A stretch of 64,000 nucleotides of DNA from Grammothele lineata (lineage: Eukaryota > Basidiomycota > Agaricomycetes > Polyporales > Polyporaceae), in assembly GCA_002150815.3 (NCBI GenBank), contig NDFF03000004.1, positions 227,807-291,806 on the forward strand, given 5' to 3'. Shown here piece after piece: positions 22,310 to 34,373 of the stretch. Under the pieces are notes generated by a model that worked only from the letters and a program-made list of their open reading frames with translations, had not been told where the DNA came from and did not search any database. Position numbers and translations under genes: made by a program. Numbering within the stretch: the first letter of the stretch is position 1; each line of letters opens with the position of its first letter.

Positions 22310-25300
22310 ATGCTAGGTGTATCGTTCGTCCGGGCACACCTCAATTTTTACCGTCTCCATCTTCTCGCATTGTACGTTCTTTTTTGACATGGACCGTGGT
22401 TCAAGTGGCTTGATCTAACACAACCACACAATGACTAGTCTCGTGGTCCCTGTTCTAGGAGCTACCATTCTGTTTGCTTCCAACGGATATTTTCCTGTTC
22501 GGTTCATCGATGCACTATATATATCTATCAGTGGCGCAACTGGCACTGGGCTCATCACTGTCGATCTGAGCGGGCTCACTGTCTGGCAGCAAGTCATTCT
22601 TGTTGTCTTGGAGATCATTGGGAACCAGGTTAGCATCCAGCACGCACGCCCGCTAGCTCGTCATTGACGCCTCGTGCCACCGAAGGCCTTTGTTGCTTGG
22701 GCCGTTGTCGTCGTCAGACGGTGTGTACTTTCCTGCTCCCTTCAGGAAGCATGGTCTTATTGACTTATTGGGATAGGTGGTACTTCTTGAAAAATCTGCG
22801 ACACATTGTCGCTGCCGAACTGCGGAGGACAGGTGTCAACGAGTCCACCAACGATGTGGAGTCACCTTCCCTCCGCCACATCCGCGACACTTTACAGCGC
22901 TTGAAACGAGAACGTGAACTCGAAGATGCCCGAGTGCCCTCCTGTCCCCTCCCCTTCCATAACGACAAGTTCGGCCTTCGTACAGACATGGTCCGCAGGC
23001 TGGATGATACGCCGCGCTTGATCGACCCAATGGGCTTGCAGACTCCAGCGCTCACCTCTTCCGACGCAGTCATGACTCCGGGCGCGAGCACCCCCCACCA
23101 CACGGCCAGTAGGCGATCACTACATTCTGCAGTACAGGTGCCCTGCAACCCCGTGGACGTTCCACCAGTGCCAAAGGAGGACGACTTCGGCGGCTTTCCG
23201 AACGTCGGCCAAATCTTCCTGAACGTGTTAGGGAAGGTGTCCCCGCGGTTGAAGAGGAAACTCAGGCGGACGTTCACCGTACCGCGCACGGAAACCCTTG
23301 TTCCTCGGACTGGTGGTGCCGCGCTCGAGCCTCAGGGGCCTGTTAAATCGGTGCCATATCTCAGCTTCAGTGCGACCGTGAAGCGAAACTCTGCGTTCTA
23401 TGGCCTCACGGCGGAGAACATCGAAGAGCTAGGCGGTGTGGAGTACCGCGCGCTCAGTGCTCTGTTATGGATAATTCCTCTGGTGCGCTAGAATAATCTC
23501 GTCACTTTCAGGATGCATGGACTTACGCTTCATACCCGCAGTATTATTTCGGGCTTCTGGCGGTATCCTTTGCCGTCACGGCGCCGTACATGTCGTTGCG
23601 CCGCTGGGAAATCAACTTCCACCCACCATTACAGCACAAAGATATCAATCCAATATGGTTCGTTTACTCACATGAGCGTATTATTATAGCGATGGTCTCA
23701 CGAGTGCTTCTCTCAGGTTCTCTGCCTTCCAAGTCGTCGGCGCATGGGCGAACACCGGTAGCTATGAGGTCCATTCATTACGTCATACATGTGATTCTCA
23801 AAGTCCGGCTACTGCAGGCATGTCCCTTGTCGACCAAAGTATGGCGCCGTTCCAAACGGCATATCCCCTTGTCATTTTCGTCGTCTTCTGTGTTCTAGCT
23901 GGGAACACTTGTCTAGTGAGTTCCTTCCCATCTTCGGCGGCCGCTGACTCATCTTACGAGTTTCCCACCTTAGCCCATATTGTAAGTCGTCCTTCCGAAT
24001 GACTCCCAAAGATCTGCTCATGACCATGAATCGTTCACACAAGCCTTCGGTGCTTCATGTGAGAAGCCCCCCTTAGAAAACATCCCTTGCCATTCCCGCT
24101 AATTGGCTCCGTAGCTGGATCCTCACGAAACTTCCCGGCCGGGCACGATACAAGGACGCCCTCTACTTCCTCCTCGACCACCCCCGCCGATGCACAATCT
24201 ATCTTTTTCCGAGTCGCCAAACATGGCTTCTGGTCGTAACCGTCATGGTACTTAAGTGCGCTGAACGAGCTCTTTGTTCTTCCGGTGAATGGTTGCTTAG
24301 TATGTGTCCGTTGCAGCTGCACGAACCTCCTCTTCGACATCGTGCTCAACATCGGTAACCCTGTAACGGAGGCGCTTCCGTTCGGTGTGCGATTTGTAGA
24401 TGCAGTCCTCAATGCGGCAGCCTGCCGGAATGCAGGCTACCAGCCGATCCCCGTGTCAGAGCTCATGCCAGCAGTGCAGTGCGTGTTCTGATCACACTCG
24501 CAGAGACCGCATACGCTGATTCTCAACCTAGGGTGCTATCCGTCGTGATGATGTACATCGCAATTTACCCCATTGCCATGAGGTACGTCCTTACTACTAC
24601 GCCTCGGTGGTGCCCGGAAATCTGACGCGTCATATAGCGTGCGCGCGACGAACGTATACGAGGAGAAGTCTCTAGGAGTATACGAGCAGGTCACCTATGA
24701 CGACGAGATCAACGACGACGCCCATTGGAATCGACCATCACAGTCCCGTGTCGCGATCTGGGGCCGATACCTCGTTCGCCACGCACGTCGGCAACTATCT
24801 TTCGGTACGTCCTACTCACACACGGCGCCCGCGTGGTTCTGTGCTCATGGCTTGGGCAGATATGTGGTGGCTCGCAATATCCTTGTTCCTGCTCTGCATC
24901 ATTGAAGTGCGTATTAACCGTTCAAGATATGTGAGGAGCGAATAACTGGACTTACTTCGGTACCCCTATCTAGCGTCCGAATCTGACAGATGCCTCCAAA
25001 ATCTCGTATTTCAACATCTTCTCGCTACGTGCGTCCGTACATGCCTCCTCTGTGAACCATCGCTAATAATTTCTGTCCAGTCTTTGAGCTCGTCTCCGCA
25101 TACGGCACTGTAGGACTGTCGCTCGGTATACCCGGGGTGAGTATCGTCCTCATACCGTATGCGCCCGCGACTTGAAACTTACCCCATCTACATATAACAG
25201 CTCAACTACTCCCTCTCTGGCGGGATGCACACCCTATCCAAACTCGTCGTCTGTGCCGTCATGCTTCGGGGCCGCCATCGCGGGCTGCCTGTAGCGCTCG

Positions 25301-25647
25301 ACCGCGCCGTGCTCCTCCCGTCCGAGTTCTTGTCCACAGACTCGGAAGGCCCAGCGTCCGAATCTGCCCGCGCCACGAACTACTCTCCTGCCCCGCTCCA
25401 CACGACTCAGTTTCCCCTCGCACATGTTGACGCCGAGGTTGACGAGAAGTGGGAACGAGGCAGGGACAATGTCATCGACGTGCCGCGACCATTGCAAGCA
25501 CAAGATCCGGAGGGGCTCGCGGTGCGCATGCGGATGCGCACGAGAACGATCAGCCTCGTCGAAGAACGACGGGAGCTCGGCGGTTCACCTGCCTACTCGT
25601 GGACGCCGAAACTGGGCACGGAATCCCCGGCGGCGAGCACTACGTAA
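22310..25647 (+). CDS. TRK1: Trk-type high-affinity potassium transporter
   Basis: Plasma-membrane K+ uptake protein of the fungal Trk/HKT superfamily. Start at 22310 was chosen because exon 22310-22371 gives HLNFYRLHLLA, the conserved fungal Trk N-terminus, and splices in frame to the exon at 22439. The four pore-loop glycines are visible: GATGTGLITVDLS, NTGMSLVDQSM, AAACRNAGYQPIP and SAYGTVGLSLG. Between the first and second loops lies the long cytosolic insert typical of fungal Trk (about residues 90-340, with charged and Ser/Pro-rich sequence). Pore 4 is followed by LNYSLSGGMHTLSKLVV and a hydrophilic C-tail ending at 25647. At least nine introns. Family call is firm; the symbol is given by homology to yeast TRK1. 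Confidence 0.88.
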
Positions 25648-26350
25648 CGTCGTGCGTATCTTGCCATTGTAGCTGCGGAAGGAGAGGAGGGGGCAGGCGC
25701 CAGTGCGAGGTTGGCAGTATGGGAGGGCTCCCGTCTTCGATATTTTGTACTCGTATCGGTATGCTTTCCGTAGCAGTCTTAGGCTCGCAAGCGGTAGTTA
25801 GAATTCATTTCTCCCATGTCGCCCGGCTCGAGCTCCAGGAGTAAGCAGGCTCGGTATCAGTCACGATAACAAGCGTACCTGTTTACAAGCGCGTGTGCCG
25901 TACACGACCGTCGAGCATCTTCACCTGGCACAAGAGCTACGATACACCACCTCCACCAAGAACATGAACGTACCACAACCAGTCGTGAAGCGAAAGGGGC
26001 GCCGTGAACGTAACATCGATTTCTGAGTGATGAGGTGATATGAGGGAAAGCGAGGGTATAGTAGTGTTTGGGGAGGCGGGTGTGCATAACTGGCATCGGC
26101 TGATGCTAATCTCGAGTACATACAAGATTGAGCAGGGGGGTGGATCTGACGTCTATTAGGTGGTTCTCCGAGAAAGCCCATGACCAGGGGCAGTGGTTTG
26201 GTAATAGTGTTCAAACGTTCAAGGGCACTGGCAAGCCTCTGAACGCAACAATCACCAAAATACTCCAGCTAAGCGCATAGCCAGTAAGCCCGCGAATCTA
26301 TACCATATCCAGGTTTACGCACCATAACTAATATTGCAAAAGTTCGCACA
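25648..26350. other. Convergent spacer, no supported gene
   Basis: About 0.7 kb between the TRK stop and the end of the uncertain minus-strand membrane-protein gene. Open frames on the minus strand (25857-26214) have no membrane or domain pattern I trust. Confidence 0.4.
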
Positions 26351-27828
26351 TCAGACGCTGTTACGTCTCTGAGGAGTTTTCTGGCTCGCCATGTTCCCTA
26401 AGAACGTGGCTTTTCTGTGCGACGACTCATCCGGAGATGGTTTCTTCTGAGTCAAGGCGGAGTCCTGCGAAGAACGGACTGGAAGGTCGAATTGACAGGC
26501 TGCAGGAAACCCAATGCTTGCCGCAGCGAAAATTGACAAGGCCCCCATGATTGTGGTCAGGTTGTTGGCCACGCCACTCTTCAACTTCCCCCACGACGAC
26601 TCGGCGGATCGTTTCCACAACGAAGACGAGGAGAGAGCAGTATCGTTCTCCGGAGCAGATCCACGGTTGGGTACATGTTGTGAGTTGTGTGGTCTATCCT
26701 CCGATGGAGACTGGTCGCCGCATGGTATGTCGTCCGAGGAATGCGTGTCGTGAAGGGGTAATGCCGGAGACCATCTCGTGGAGGATCCATCGTTGGCCGT
26801 GGCCCTACCGAAGACCTCCCTGTTAGAGTCTGCGACGTCTCTGATCGCCCGGGAGATCATGAAACATCCGGCGAATAAGATTCCGCAGACGCAAGCGACT
26901 TCAACGACGTCATGACACAGCTCATCCTATCATCACAAATCCGAAGACGTACTGATTGGAAGTATGATCTTGTGTGTCCCCAGCGAACCGTCGTTAGATT
27001 CAGGACAACAGTTGGCTATGGCTGGAAATGTGGCGTTATTGATGCTACCAGCTTCGAAAGTGTATACAATCGGAGCCATTAGCAATGGAGGGACTCGGAT
27101 GACGCTCAGCGACAGGCTTCAAGTGACGGATGCATGTAGCACTCTGGTTAGAATGTCGCATATATATGCGTATGAACCGTCAAGATATCCACACGAAGAA
27201 ACGACTGTCTTCCCGTACACCACACTAAGTGGCGGTGAGAGCGTAAGAATGACGCCGACAGAAGCTACAGCGGCGTGTCATCCAGATATCTGTGCAAACC
27301 CAGATATCCAGCGGCGTTTCTTTCGGTAACTTCCGGTTCCCGTACCGGGGACCGTCGAAGATCCGGCTACAACGGGCTATGCCGCCCGGGCTCCTGGATA
27401 TCCCGCGCGCCAACATCTATACACGCCGCGCAACGACCACTCTGTTGGATTATAGTAACCCGTGTCTCAGGAATAGCAGGCGCAATATCGCTGAATGCTC
27501 AGTAGCCGCACTCTAGCGGATATTGACGGCGGCATGAATCCTAAACAAAGGCCGGGGCAGAAGAGATACTCACCGGCAGTCCTCTTTGAAACCCTTTCAC
27601 CCGGAAGCTCAGAACACATCAGTATCGTCACTCCCCACATGAGGCCGAGGAGTACGTTCGAGAAGACGTCGCAAAGATGTTGGCGCGTATTCTCGGTGTA
27701 TGACTGTGCAGAAATCTTCACACCAGCCACAACACCACGCTAACAATGATATCTAGGCTGACGTGGAGGACCTTGGCGCGTTGCACAAAGCGCGTTGGAA
27801 TTGCGTTTATGGAAAGCAGCACTATCAT
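26351..27828 (-). CDS. Uncertain multi-exon membrane protein of unknown function
   Basis: I do not recognise a family. The last exon (stop 26351) reads open upstream into a helix-like segment (EVACVCGILFAGCFMISRAI), then a Ser/Pro-rich stretch, then another hydrophobic segment (LTTIMGALSIFAAASIGF) and a basic tail. Further upstream come an open stretch with an N-glycosylation site and paired Cys (AGSINNATFPAIANCC) and an exon with VFSNVLLGLMWGVTILM followed by a strong GTGAGTATC donor near 27574. A possible start is the ATG at 27828 (MIVLLSINAIPTRF). Two of the introns needed would be only 26-34 bp, which is suspiciously short. It could be a real four-helix protein, a decayed gene, or chance frames. 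Confidence 0.3.
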
Positions 27829-28627
27829 TGGGAGGGGCGAATTGAGTCGGGCGTATGCGATCCCAGAGGGGTATGGTGGGGTGGAAGAGGAGAGAGACCC
27901 AGAGACAGCCTCTGGCAGCCTCTTTTATCGGCAGATGGAATACCCGCAGACTGCCCTAAGACCACTACCATAGACGCTCGGTGCACGAGCCCTAGTAGCC
28001 AGAGAAAGTGGAACTTGCTCTGTGGGCCATGCCCTAGCCCTACACCCACTGTCCGACTGCCAGTGTCTCGAGCGAGACGAGGCGGCGGGCTGAGGCCCAC
28101 AGGGGATTACGGGGGGAGCAATATTACCCTCGTTGTCTGACGCACGCTGTGTCTATATCCAGAGACTCTGGAGCCTGGATGCTTCTCAACAGATAGATAG
28201 ATAGACAGTCAGAGATGCTAGACCTTGAGTTTCGTATCTGTACATACGGTCTAAGTTCCGACCTTATCGCCAGTCCGTTGATAGTTGGGATCATCAGAGA
28301 CCTGAGCTAGAGCTGCCACCCGAAGGATTCGGGATTGGTGCGGACGCGGCGATATACTAGGAACCACAAGTGCGCCTCGCTGAGGGCAGAACGCTGGATA
28401 CACCAACCCTTAAACGTTCAACGAGCTTCCTCGGACCAAAGGACAGGGCCGAGAACGCATTCTATCTCTAAACGTATTAGACGACGATGAGTAAGTTACA
28501 CCCATATACATATACACAGCACACCGTTCACGTAGTGCTTCATGAGAATCATTAACAACCAGATATCGAACAGTCCACGAAGCGGTGCAGGGGAAGAGGC
28601 CGGGTGAGGTGCCGGGACCTCGCATGC
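27829..28627. other. Gene-free spacer with AGAT microsatellite
   Basis: About 0.8 kb without a supported gene. It holds a short AGAT tetranucleotide run at 28191-28205. Open frames at 27825-28140 are shadows of one another with no domain. Confidence 0.45.
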
Positions 28628-30126
28628 CTACGCAGGATCGGGTACCTGAAGGAGCATTATGCCACCGTTGTGGATGAAGTCGTGAATAGTGAGCGGTCGG
28701 AGCTTGAAGCCCTGTAGGATTCAGCAGGATGAATACAACGGACTAGTAGGCTTGTGTGAATGTGACGCACCTCTGCTTGCGATGCCTCCATCTTTGCAGG
28801 ATCATCGACTGCAGAGCGCATGAACGCGCGCATGGGAACCATCGCCGCGTTCCTGCATAATTCTTTCAAGTCTGATCCTGACGAGCCTTCTGTCATTTCG
28901 GCGAGCGCCCTGAGTGGGAACCCTTCTTCCAATGCTGTGCCCTTGAGCATCTGCAGATGGCATGGTGGTCAGAAAAGCCGCAGGCCCACAGACGAACAAT
29001 GAAGGGGGCGTACGAGGGTGAGAATCTTCTCCCTCTGGTCCACGTTGGGTTTGCCGACCATAAAGCGCTTCGGCATGCGGCGGAGGATGGCAGAGTCGAT
29101 GTCGTCTGGCCGATTTGTTGCACCAAGGACCATTATCCGATCTGAGCCCGATGCCAACCCGTCCCACAACCTGCGCGTCTCCATGTTGGCGCTCCACGAC
29201 ACCCATATGCAACAAGAGGGACCACTCACGTCATGAACTCGGCCTTCATCATCCCCGTCACCTCGTGGTCAGTCTTGGTGCGTTCGCGGAGGAAGGAGTC
29301 GATCTCGTCGATGAAGACTATGCACGGCTGCGTTTTGCGCGCGAGCGAGAAGAGGCCCGCGACGAGCTTGTTGCTCTCCCCGTACCACTTGTTCGTCAGG
29401 ACGGACGCGACGATGTTGATGAACGTCGCGCCCGACTCCTTCGCGAGCGCTTTGGCGAGCATTGTCTTCCCGCACCCCGGTGGCCCATGGAGGAGAACGC
29501 CCTTCGGCGCGCCGAGGATGGCAGAGGAGTTGAAGAGGTGCGGGAAGCGGAGGGGGAAGATTACGGACTCGCGGAGGTCGGTGATGATGGGGTCAAGTCC
29601 GCCGATGTCTTGCATACGGGTTTGAGCGGAAGGGGCGAGGATGGAAGCACAGGGAAACACACTCACCCGTAAAGCTAACATTGATGTCGTCCGGGTGGAT
29701 AACCTCGGAGGCAATTTGAGCTGGGAAGTCGTAAGACACGAGCAGATTGACAAAGTAACACTGGCGCACCTTCATACTCGTCTAGTTCAAGGTCCTTGTG
29801 CCCTAAGCTCTCTAGCGCCTTCAAGCTCTTCTCCTTCACCTCCTTCCGGGAAACAGGTGATAGAGTGTCCATTACCCACTGTGAACCTCGTCGGATGAGT
29901 GCGCTGCTGCTGAGAGACATAGTGACAACTTACTCGTAGCGAGTAGTACAACGCTATCTTGCAAAGGTATGGTCAGCAATGGTTCCACATTCTCCCATGC
30001 GTCGAACGTACTTGCGAACATGCGAAGATAGCGACTACCGAAGACATTAGCACAAAATACCGTGACGCGAAACACGAGGAGCACACCATCTACGATAGCC
30101 TTCTTAGTCGAAGCCGAGATGGCCAT
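28628..30126 (-). CDS. MSP1: Msp1/ATAD1-type AAA ATPase of the mitochondrial outer membrane
   Basis: Membrane-anchored AAA translocase that pulls mislocalised tail-anchored proteins out of the mitochondrial outer membrane and peroxisomes (role known for the family). Start at 30126 gives a short N-terminus and one membrane helix assembled over introns ([19 protein letters not shown]). Then a linker ([13 protein letters not shown]), the [15 protein letters not shown] block and the AAA core: DIGGLDPII, Walker A GPPGCGKT, pore-loop region [10 protein letters not shown], Walker [13 protein letters not shown], sensor [12 protein letters not shown] and arginine fingers in LRRMPKRF. The C-terminal lid has [16 protein letters not shown] and ends LLQVPDPA. 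About eight exons. All ATPase residues are present. Confidence 0.92.
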
Positions 30127-32879
30127 GATTTGTACAAAAGTGCGTCTCCAGTGGCCTATGCTTTGAGTGACACGTTGAATAGCTGTAAGGGTATAAGCAG
30201 AGAGCTATGGATGCCTTGCGCGACGTTGAGGACAGTGGGGGGAAAGTGAGGACCAGGCGCGTGCCACTTGCCGCGCCCCGTTTCCTTTCTGGGAGGTCGG
30301 GCCGGCGTTATCCGGCCACGCACCGTCCATTCTCAAGCGCCCATGACCCCCTGAGGCTTCATGATCAAGATATTAACGCATGATGTGTGAAAGGAGCAGC
30401 GTGCTTCGATACAGCTCACATTCAAGACCATTTCACGACATAGTCTAATACCTGAGTCAAAAGCAGCCAGCTACCCGCTACCGAGCCGATTCCGCGTACA
30501 TGTACACCTCCCCTTCAACCCCAAGACCTTCAGACTCCGTTAGCAGCGAGCATCTTCGTTTCGCTTGCTCCGGGTGGCATACCCCGTGTTCATTCGGTTA
30601 ACAGTACAGGAGTGTAATACCATCAAGCTCGTCAATAACGTAGCATATCCTTCCAAACGATGTGGGTTATGAGTCGGCAGGGGCCAGTGTCATGACGGTC
30701 GAACAGCAGCGCCGAAGAGTAAAGCCCCGATTCCCAAAGACGCCCCCTCAGGCCTACGAAGTCCTGCGTGGCCTATTCGTGGTGGCTGACGGTCCTTCCT
30801 GGTGTAGACCTCTACGTGGCTCTCGGCATGAGTACCCTAGACCTAGCCTTCTGACCCCGCACCGCGGGAAACCGAATCGCATCCGAGTCTGTTTGAGGAA
30901 GGGCGAGCGTCGGGGAACTTGGCCGCTTGGTTGGCGTCTGCCGCCCATGGATCCTAGAAGCACCTGGTCCTGACGCAGACCTTTCTATGGTCCTTGGTAT
31001 GAGTACCGGAGGACCAGCAATGCATTGCAACGTCGGATCTGGGAAACCGACACGCGCCTGAAGGACTCTTCACACTGGAAGGGTGATCAGCCTGGAATCC
31101 GCTCAAACTGTGAACGAGTCAACTCAAGACACGCTACGTCTGGGAGGTTATCCCGCGCCTCAGCTCCTCGACAGGAACCCTGTTATCGCTGAATGGGCCG
31201 GGGAAGACACGGTGAGCTCGGCGCAAGCCGCCGGCAACCTGAGTGCGCGTCAGGCAGACTCTACATACGAAGGCATCGGTTTGAAATACACTCAGCTTAC
31301 TAGACATGAGGTCCATGGAATCATTTCAAAGCGTTTGTACGATGGTATTCCACAAGGGAATCGGAATCATGCGTTGTTGGCCGTGCTAGTTATGGTCAAC
31401 AACTTGACTCGGAAGTCGACCCTGCCTTCGAAGTTCGAGACGAGCCAGCGCTCGTCGTGAGAACATATTGTAACTCCGATGATCTTGGGACAGAGCCGGC
31501 GCTCAATTCAAGGTGCAGGCCGCCGCCCGTGGGGAGGAGGAGCATACACTCGTGTTGTCCTGAGCGATGATTATCGCAGTCACAAACTTCTGCAGGGTAG
31601 ACTCCCTCTTGCATGCGTCCCTGAAGGAAGCTGCAGCGAGGGTCTTCTATCCCTCCTATGAATGTCGTGATTCTCATTGGACCTCTTTATACGTAAGCAT
31701 GCGAACTCCTGTGATCGTCTGCACTCGTGCTCGCTGAAGAGACGACTAACGAGTGTCTGTCAGGTGTGCACACCAACATAGACCCATTGAGCATCGTATC
31801 AGCATGCTGTTATCTCAGTCTCCCATGCAATGGCGCAATGCGATCCTCATGGTGCAGCGGCGTTAGAGGTCCGAGGCCCAGATGAGCGACATCCGGGTCG
31901 ATACCGCCCATGGCTCCACCGCTATCTCGCCTTTTCTTACGACCTCGATGAAACCAGCTATCGACGACATTCCGAAAAAAGTATACCAGCATCTGACACT
32001 CTTTTTATGATTGTTGGAGGCCGTCCTTGCTAGGATCAGTATATCTTTTCTGCATTTCATCTTTGCTGTTTGGATAAATTGACTGGTTGCTGTGGTTCTA
32101 CAGATTGAGATATCCGCTGATCACTATCGTTCTTCTCAGATTGTATTGGCTTCTCCCTCAGTGGGATCCTTCGGGTACGCTCGGAGGTTTGGGGTCACTT
32201 GGCCAGTGTCCCCGAGGATCGCTCTCAGGCTGGAGGTTCTCAACGGAGCGCGGTGAGTTAGCATTAATCCAGATCTGGCGGTGACTCAAAGAGACCAATC
32301 TAGCTTCAGCGCCGTATGTCTCGGCAAATGACATAAATGTTTTATTTTGGGGAAGACTTATTGCAGTGTAGTGTGCAGAACACGTCCCAGTGGCAGCTTT
32401 TCTGGACGACCTTCCTCTACCTCTACGCCCAGATGTCGGGATAGATGTCCTGGATAAACGGAACGCTCGAGTAGCCTTCACGAACTGGCTGGGAAGACTC
32501 GGTGAGTTTACCATCATGCTGGGCCAAGACCATTCCTTCGGCAACCTAACAATGACAGATTCCATCCTTCCATCCATTAGAGGCGCCCGCATCCCCGCTG
32601 TCCAGCCGACCGAAGCCCCACTGTCCATTGATCACCCGAAAGCGCGACATCCTTCTTCGACTCAAGCCGGCCAGTAGATTCCTCGCAAGTGTGAACCCGT
32701 CGAGCTAGCATCCCGCTCTATATCCGCACGCGAGCGCGCCCCATGTACATAAGTGCTCGCCCGCCCGCGCCCCCGCGGTCCCCCTCCGTGCCTCCGCATG
32801 ACGTCCTAACCCGACGTGGACACGTAACGCCCCCTACACGGAGCCCACAGCGGAGTGCGCGACTCGACAGACCACGACC
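30127..32879. other. Largest gene-poor spacer (2.75 kb)
   Basis: No gene supported. Open frames at 31083-31460 (plus), 31396-31677 (minus) and 32390-32677 (plus) are the longest but carry no recognisable domain and could not be joined into a convincing spliced protein. The last 100 bp before 32880 is the promoter of the PPxY membrane-protein gene. A diverged tandem repeat at 30798-31065 is listed separately. Confidence 0.4.
30798..31065 (+). repeat. Diverged tandem duplication
   Basis: Two stretches about 165-175 bp apart share an ordered set of words: CCTGGT...GACCT...ATGAGTACC...GGGAAACCGA...CGC. Unit one begins at 30798 with GGGAAACCGA at 30866; unit two begins at 30963 with GGGAAACCGA at 31041. 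Similarity is partial, so this may be an old local duplication or relic of a repeat family. Confidence 0.35.
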
Positions 32880-34373
32880 ATGGCCGTCTACCCTCGCATG
32901 TCCGACCCGGCATCGAAGACGCAGATCTCGTCGCCAAAAGTGGCGACCAAGACTGTGATCGGGATGGTCCTCGGGATACGTGAGTTGTTCGCTTTTTTCG
33001 AGCGTCGACGCGTGTTGAATGCTGCGCTGTTCGGTGCCGCGCTGAATGTAGTTTGCCTGTTTACTATGGTCCTGAGCTACCAGCTCATTTCTTGTCCTCG
33101 CAAGAAACGGGGCACCCGTCGCGTCCCTCGTAATGGCGCGGTTTCAGCTACCGCCACCGCCGCCTCGAACGCTCCTTCAGCCAAGATCACACGCTCCTTT
33201 CAAGCCTTTTTACAGACCTTCCGCAGGAAGAATCCCCTCGCTGCTCCTCTACAAGCCTCCTCTTCGGAAAAGACCGTCCCGACTACGGACAGCAGGGCGC
33301 GCAAGACCATCCGCTCGTTCTACCTCTCCACAAAGAAACACGTCGTTCCATCGCCTTCTGAGTCTTCTCCACCCATGACTGAGCAGACGTCTACGCGTGG
33401 ACCAACTCTCCGAGAACGCCGCGGTGCCCTCCGTTCACTCTACCTCAACACCACTACTATCTCCACCCCCACTACCCCACCACGGAAACGCTACCCCAAT
33501 GGTAGTCTTTCGCCGCTCTCCCCTACACAGCACATCAGACGCGTCGGTCGTGTCTTCCAGTTCGGGGACGCCCCTCCTCCCGAGACCCCACCCGGCTTCC
33601 CTGGGGACTTGCCGCGGACTCCTACCAGCCGGCGGCACTACCAGCAGCTCGACGACTCCCTCTCCCCCAGCTCCCTGTCTTTCTCCAACTGGTCTAACGA
33701 GGAGATCTACCGTCCCCTCCGCGAGGCATCCGGCACGACGACCGAGCGCCCCGAAGACGCGCACGTCTCGCCCTGGTCCCCAAGCGAAGACCAATTCCCG
33801 TACTACCACTCCTCTCAGCCAACCCCGCCCCCCGCCTTCCTCTCGCCCATCGCGGAGGTGTACACCCCCCGAACCCCTGTGTCCCCCTACAGCTACGCCC
33901 CATACTCCCCGCAGACCCCAACCCCGCGCACCCCCACGTCTGCCACGCCCTTCCTAGCGCGCTCGCCCCGCTCGCCCCTCACCCCGCGCACCCCACCCCC
34001 GGTCTATCCCCCACCTCCCGCGTACCTGCCCGAGGTACCGCTGCGTGCTCCCGGTCTCGGTCCATTAGGAGCCGGGACGGGGAGCGCGCCCTTGACCCCC
34101 ACTCGCGCGCGCACTAGCAGCGTCGCGGCCGCGAGCTCGAGCACCATGACGCTCGTCCCCGACCCGCCCGTCTCGCCCATCGTGTCGTCCCTCCGGGAGG
34201 CCATTGATGGGGAGATCGGGAGCTGGCGCGAGAGCGTCGCGCCCGTGGGTGGGGCCCGGGGAGGAGACGATGGGGTGTTTGTGATCGCGAACGATTCTGA
34301 GTCAGAGGACATGTCTGATCTCGAGAGCTTGAGTATGTATACGGACGAGTCCATAGAGCCTTTACAGCTTTGA
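32880..34373 (+). CDS. Single-exon one-pass membrane protein with tandem PPxY motifs (unknown function)
   Basis: 497 residues, no intron, not a family I recognise. One membrane helix at about residues 45-70 (LNAALFGAALNVVCLFTMVL) followed by CPRKKRGTRR, so the long C-terminal part should be cytosolic. That part is Ser/Thr/Pro-rich and carries many TP and SP sites (repeated TPRTP), candidates for proline-directed phosphorylation. Two PY motifs are close together: PPVY at 373-376 and PPAY at 379-382. Short internal repeats of the type R-S-(F/Y)-x-L-x-T also occur. The C-terminus is acidic (NDSESEDMSDLESLSMYTDE). Topology and motifs suggest a Nedd4/Rsp5 ubiquitin-ligase adaptor or substrate; this is inference. 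Confidence 0.7.
   Translation: MAVYPRMSDPASKTQISSPKVATKTVIGMVLGIRELFAFFERRRVLNAALFGAALNVVCLFTMVLSYQLISCPRKKRGTRRVPRNGAVSATATAASNAPSAKITRSFQAFLQTFRRKNPLAAPLQASSSEKTVPTTDSRARKTIRSFYLSTKKHVVPSPSESSPPMTEQTSTRGPTLRERRGALRSLYLNTTTISTPTTPPRKRYPNGSLSPLSPTQHIRRVGRVFQFGDAPPPETPPGFPGDLPRTPTSRRHYQQLDDSLSPSSLSFSNWSNEEIYRPLREASGTTTERPEDAHVSPWSPSEDQFPYYHSSQPTPPPAFLSPIAEVYTPRTPVSPYSYAPYSPQTPTPRTPTSATPFLARSPRSPLTPRTPPPVYPPPPAYLPEVPLRAPGLGPLGAGTGSAPLTPTRARTSSVAAASSSTMTLVPDPPVSPIVSSLREAIDGEIGSWRESVAPVGGARGGDDGVFVIANDSESEDMSDLESLSMYTDESIEPLQL

Noticed and set aside
31083..32677. Possible gene in the large spacer
   Set aside because: Several open stretches exist but neither strand gives a continuous spliced protein or recognisable motif.
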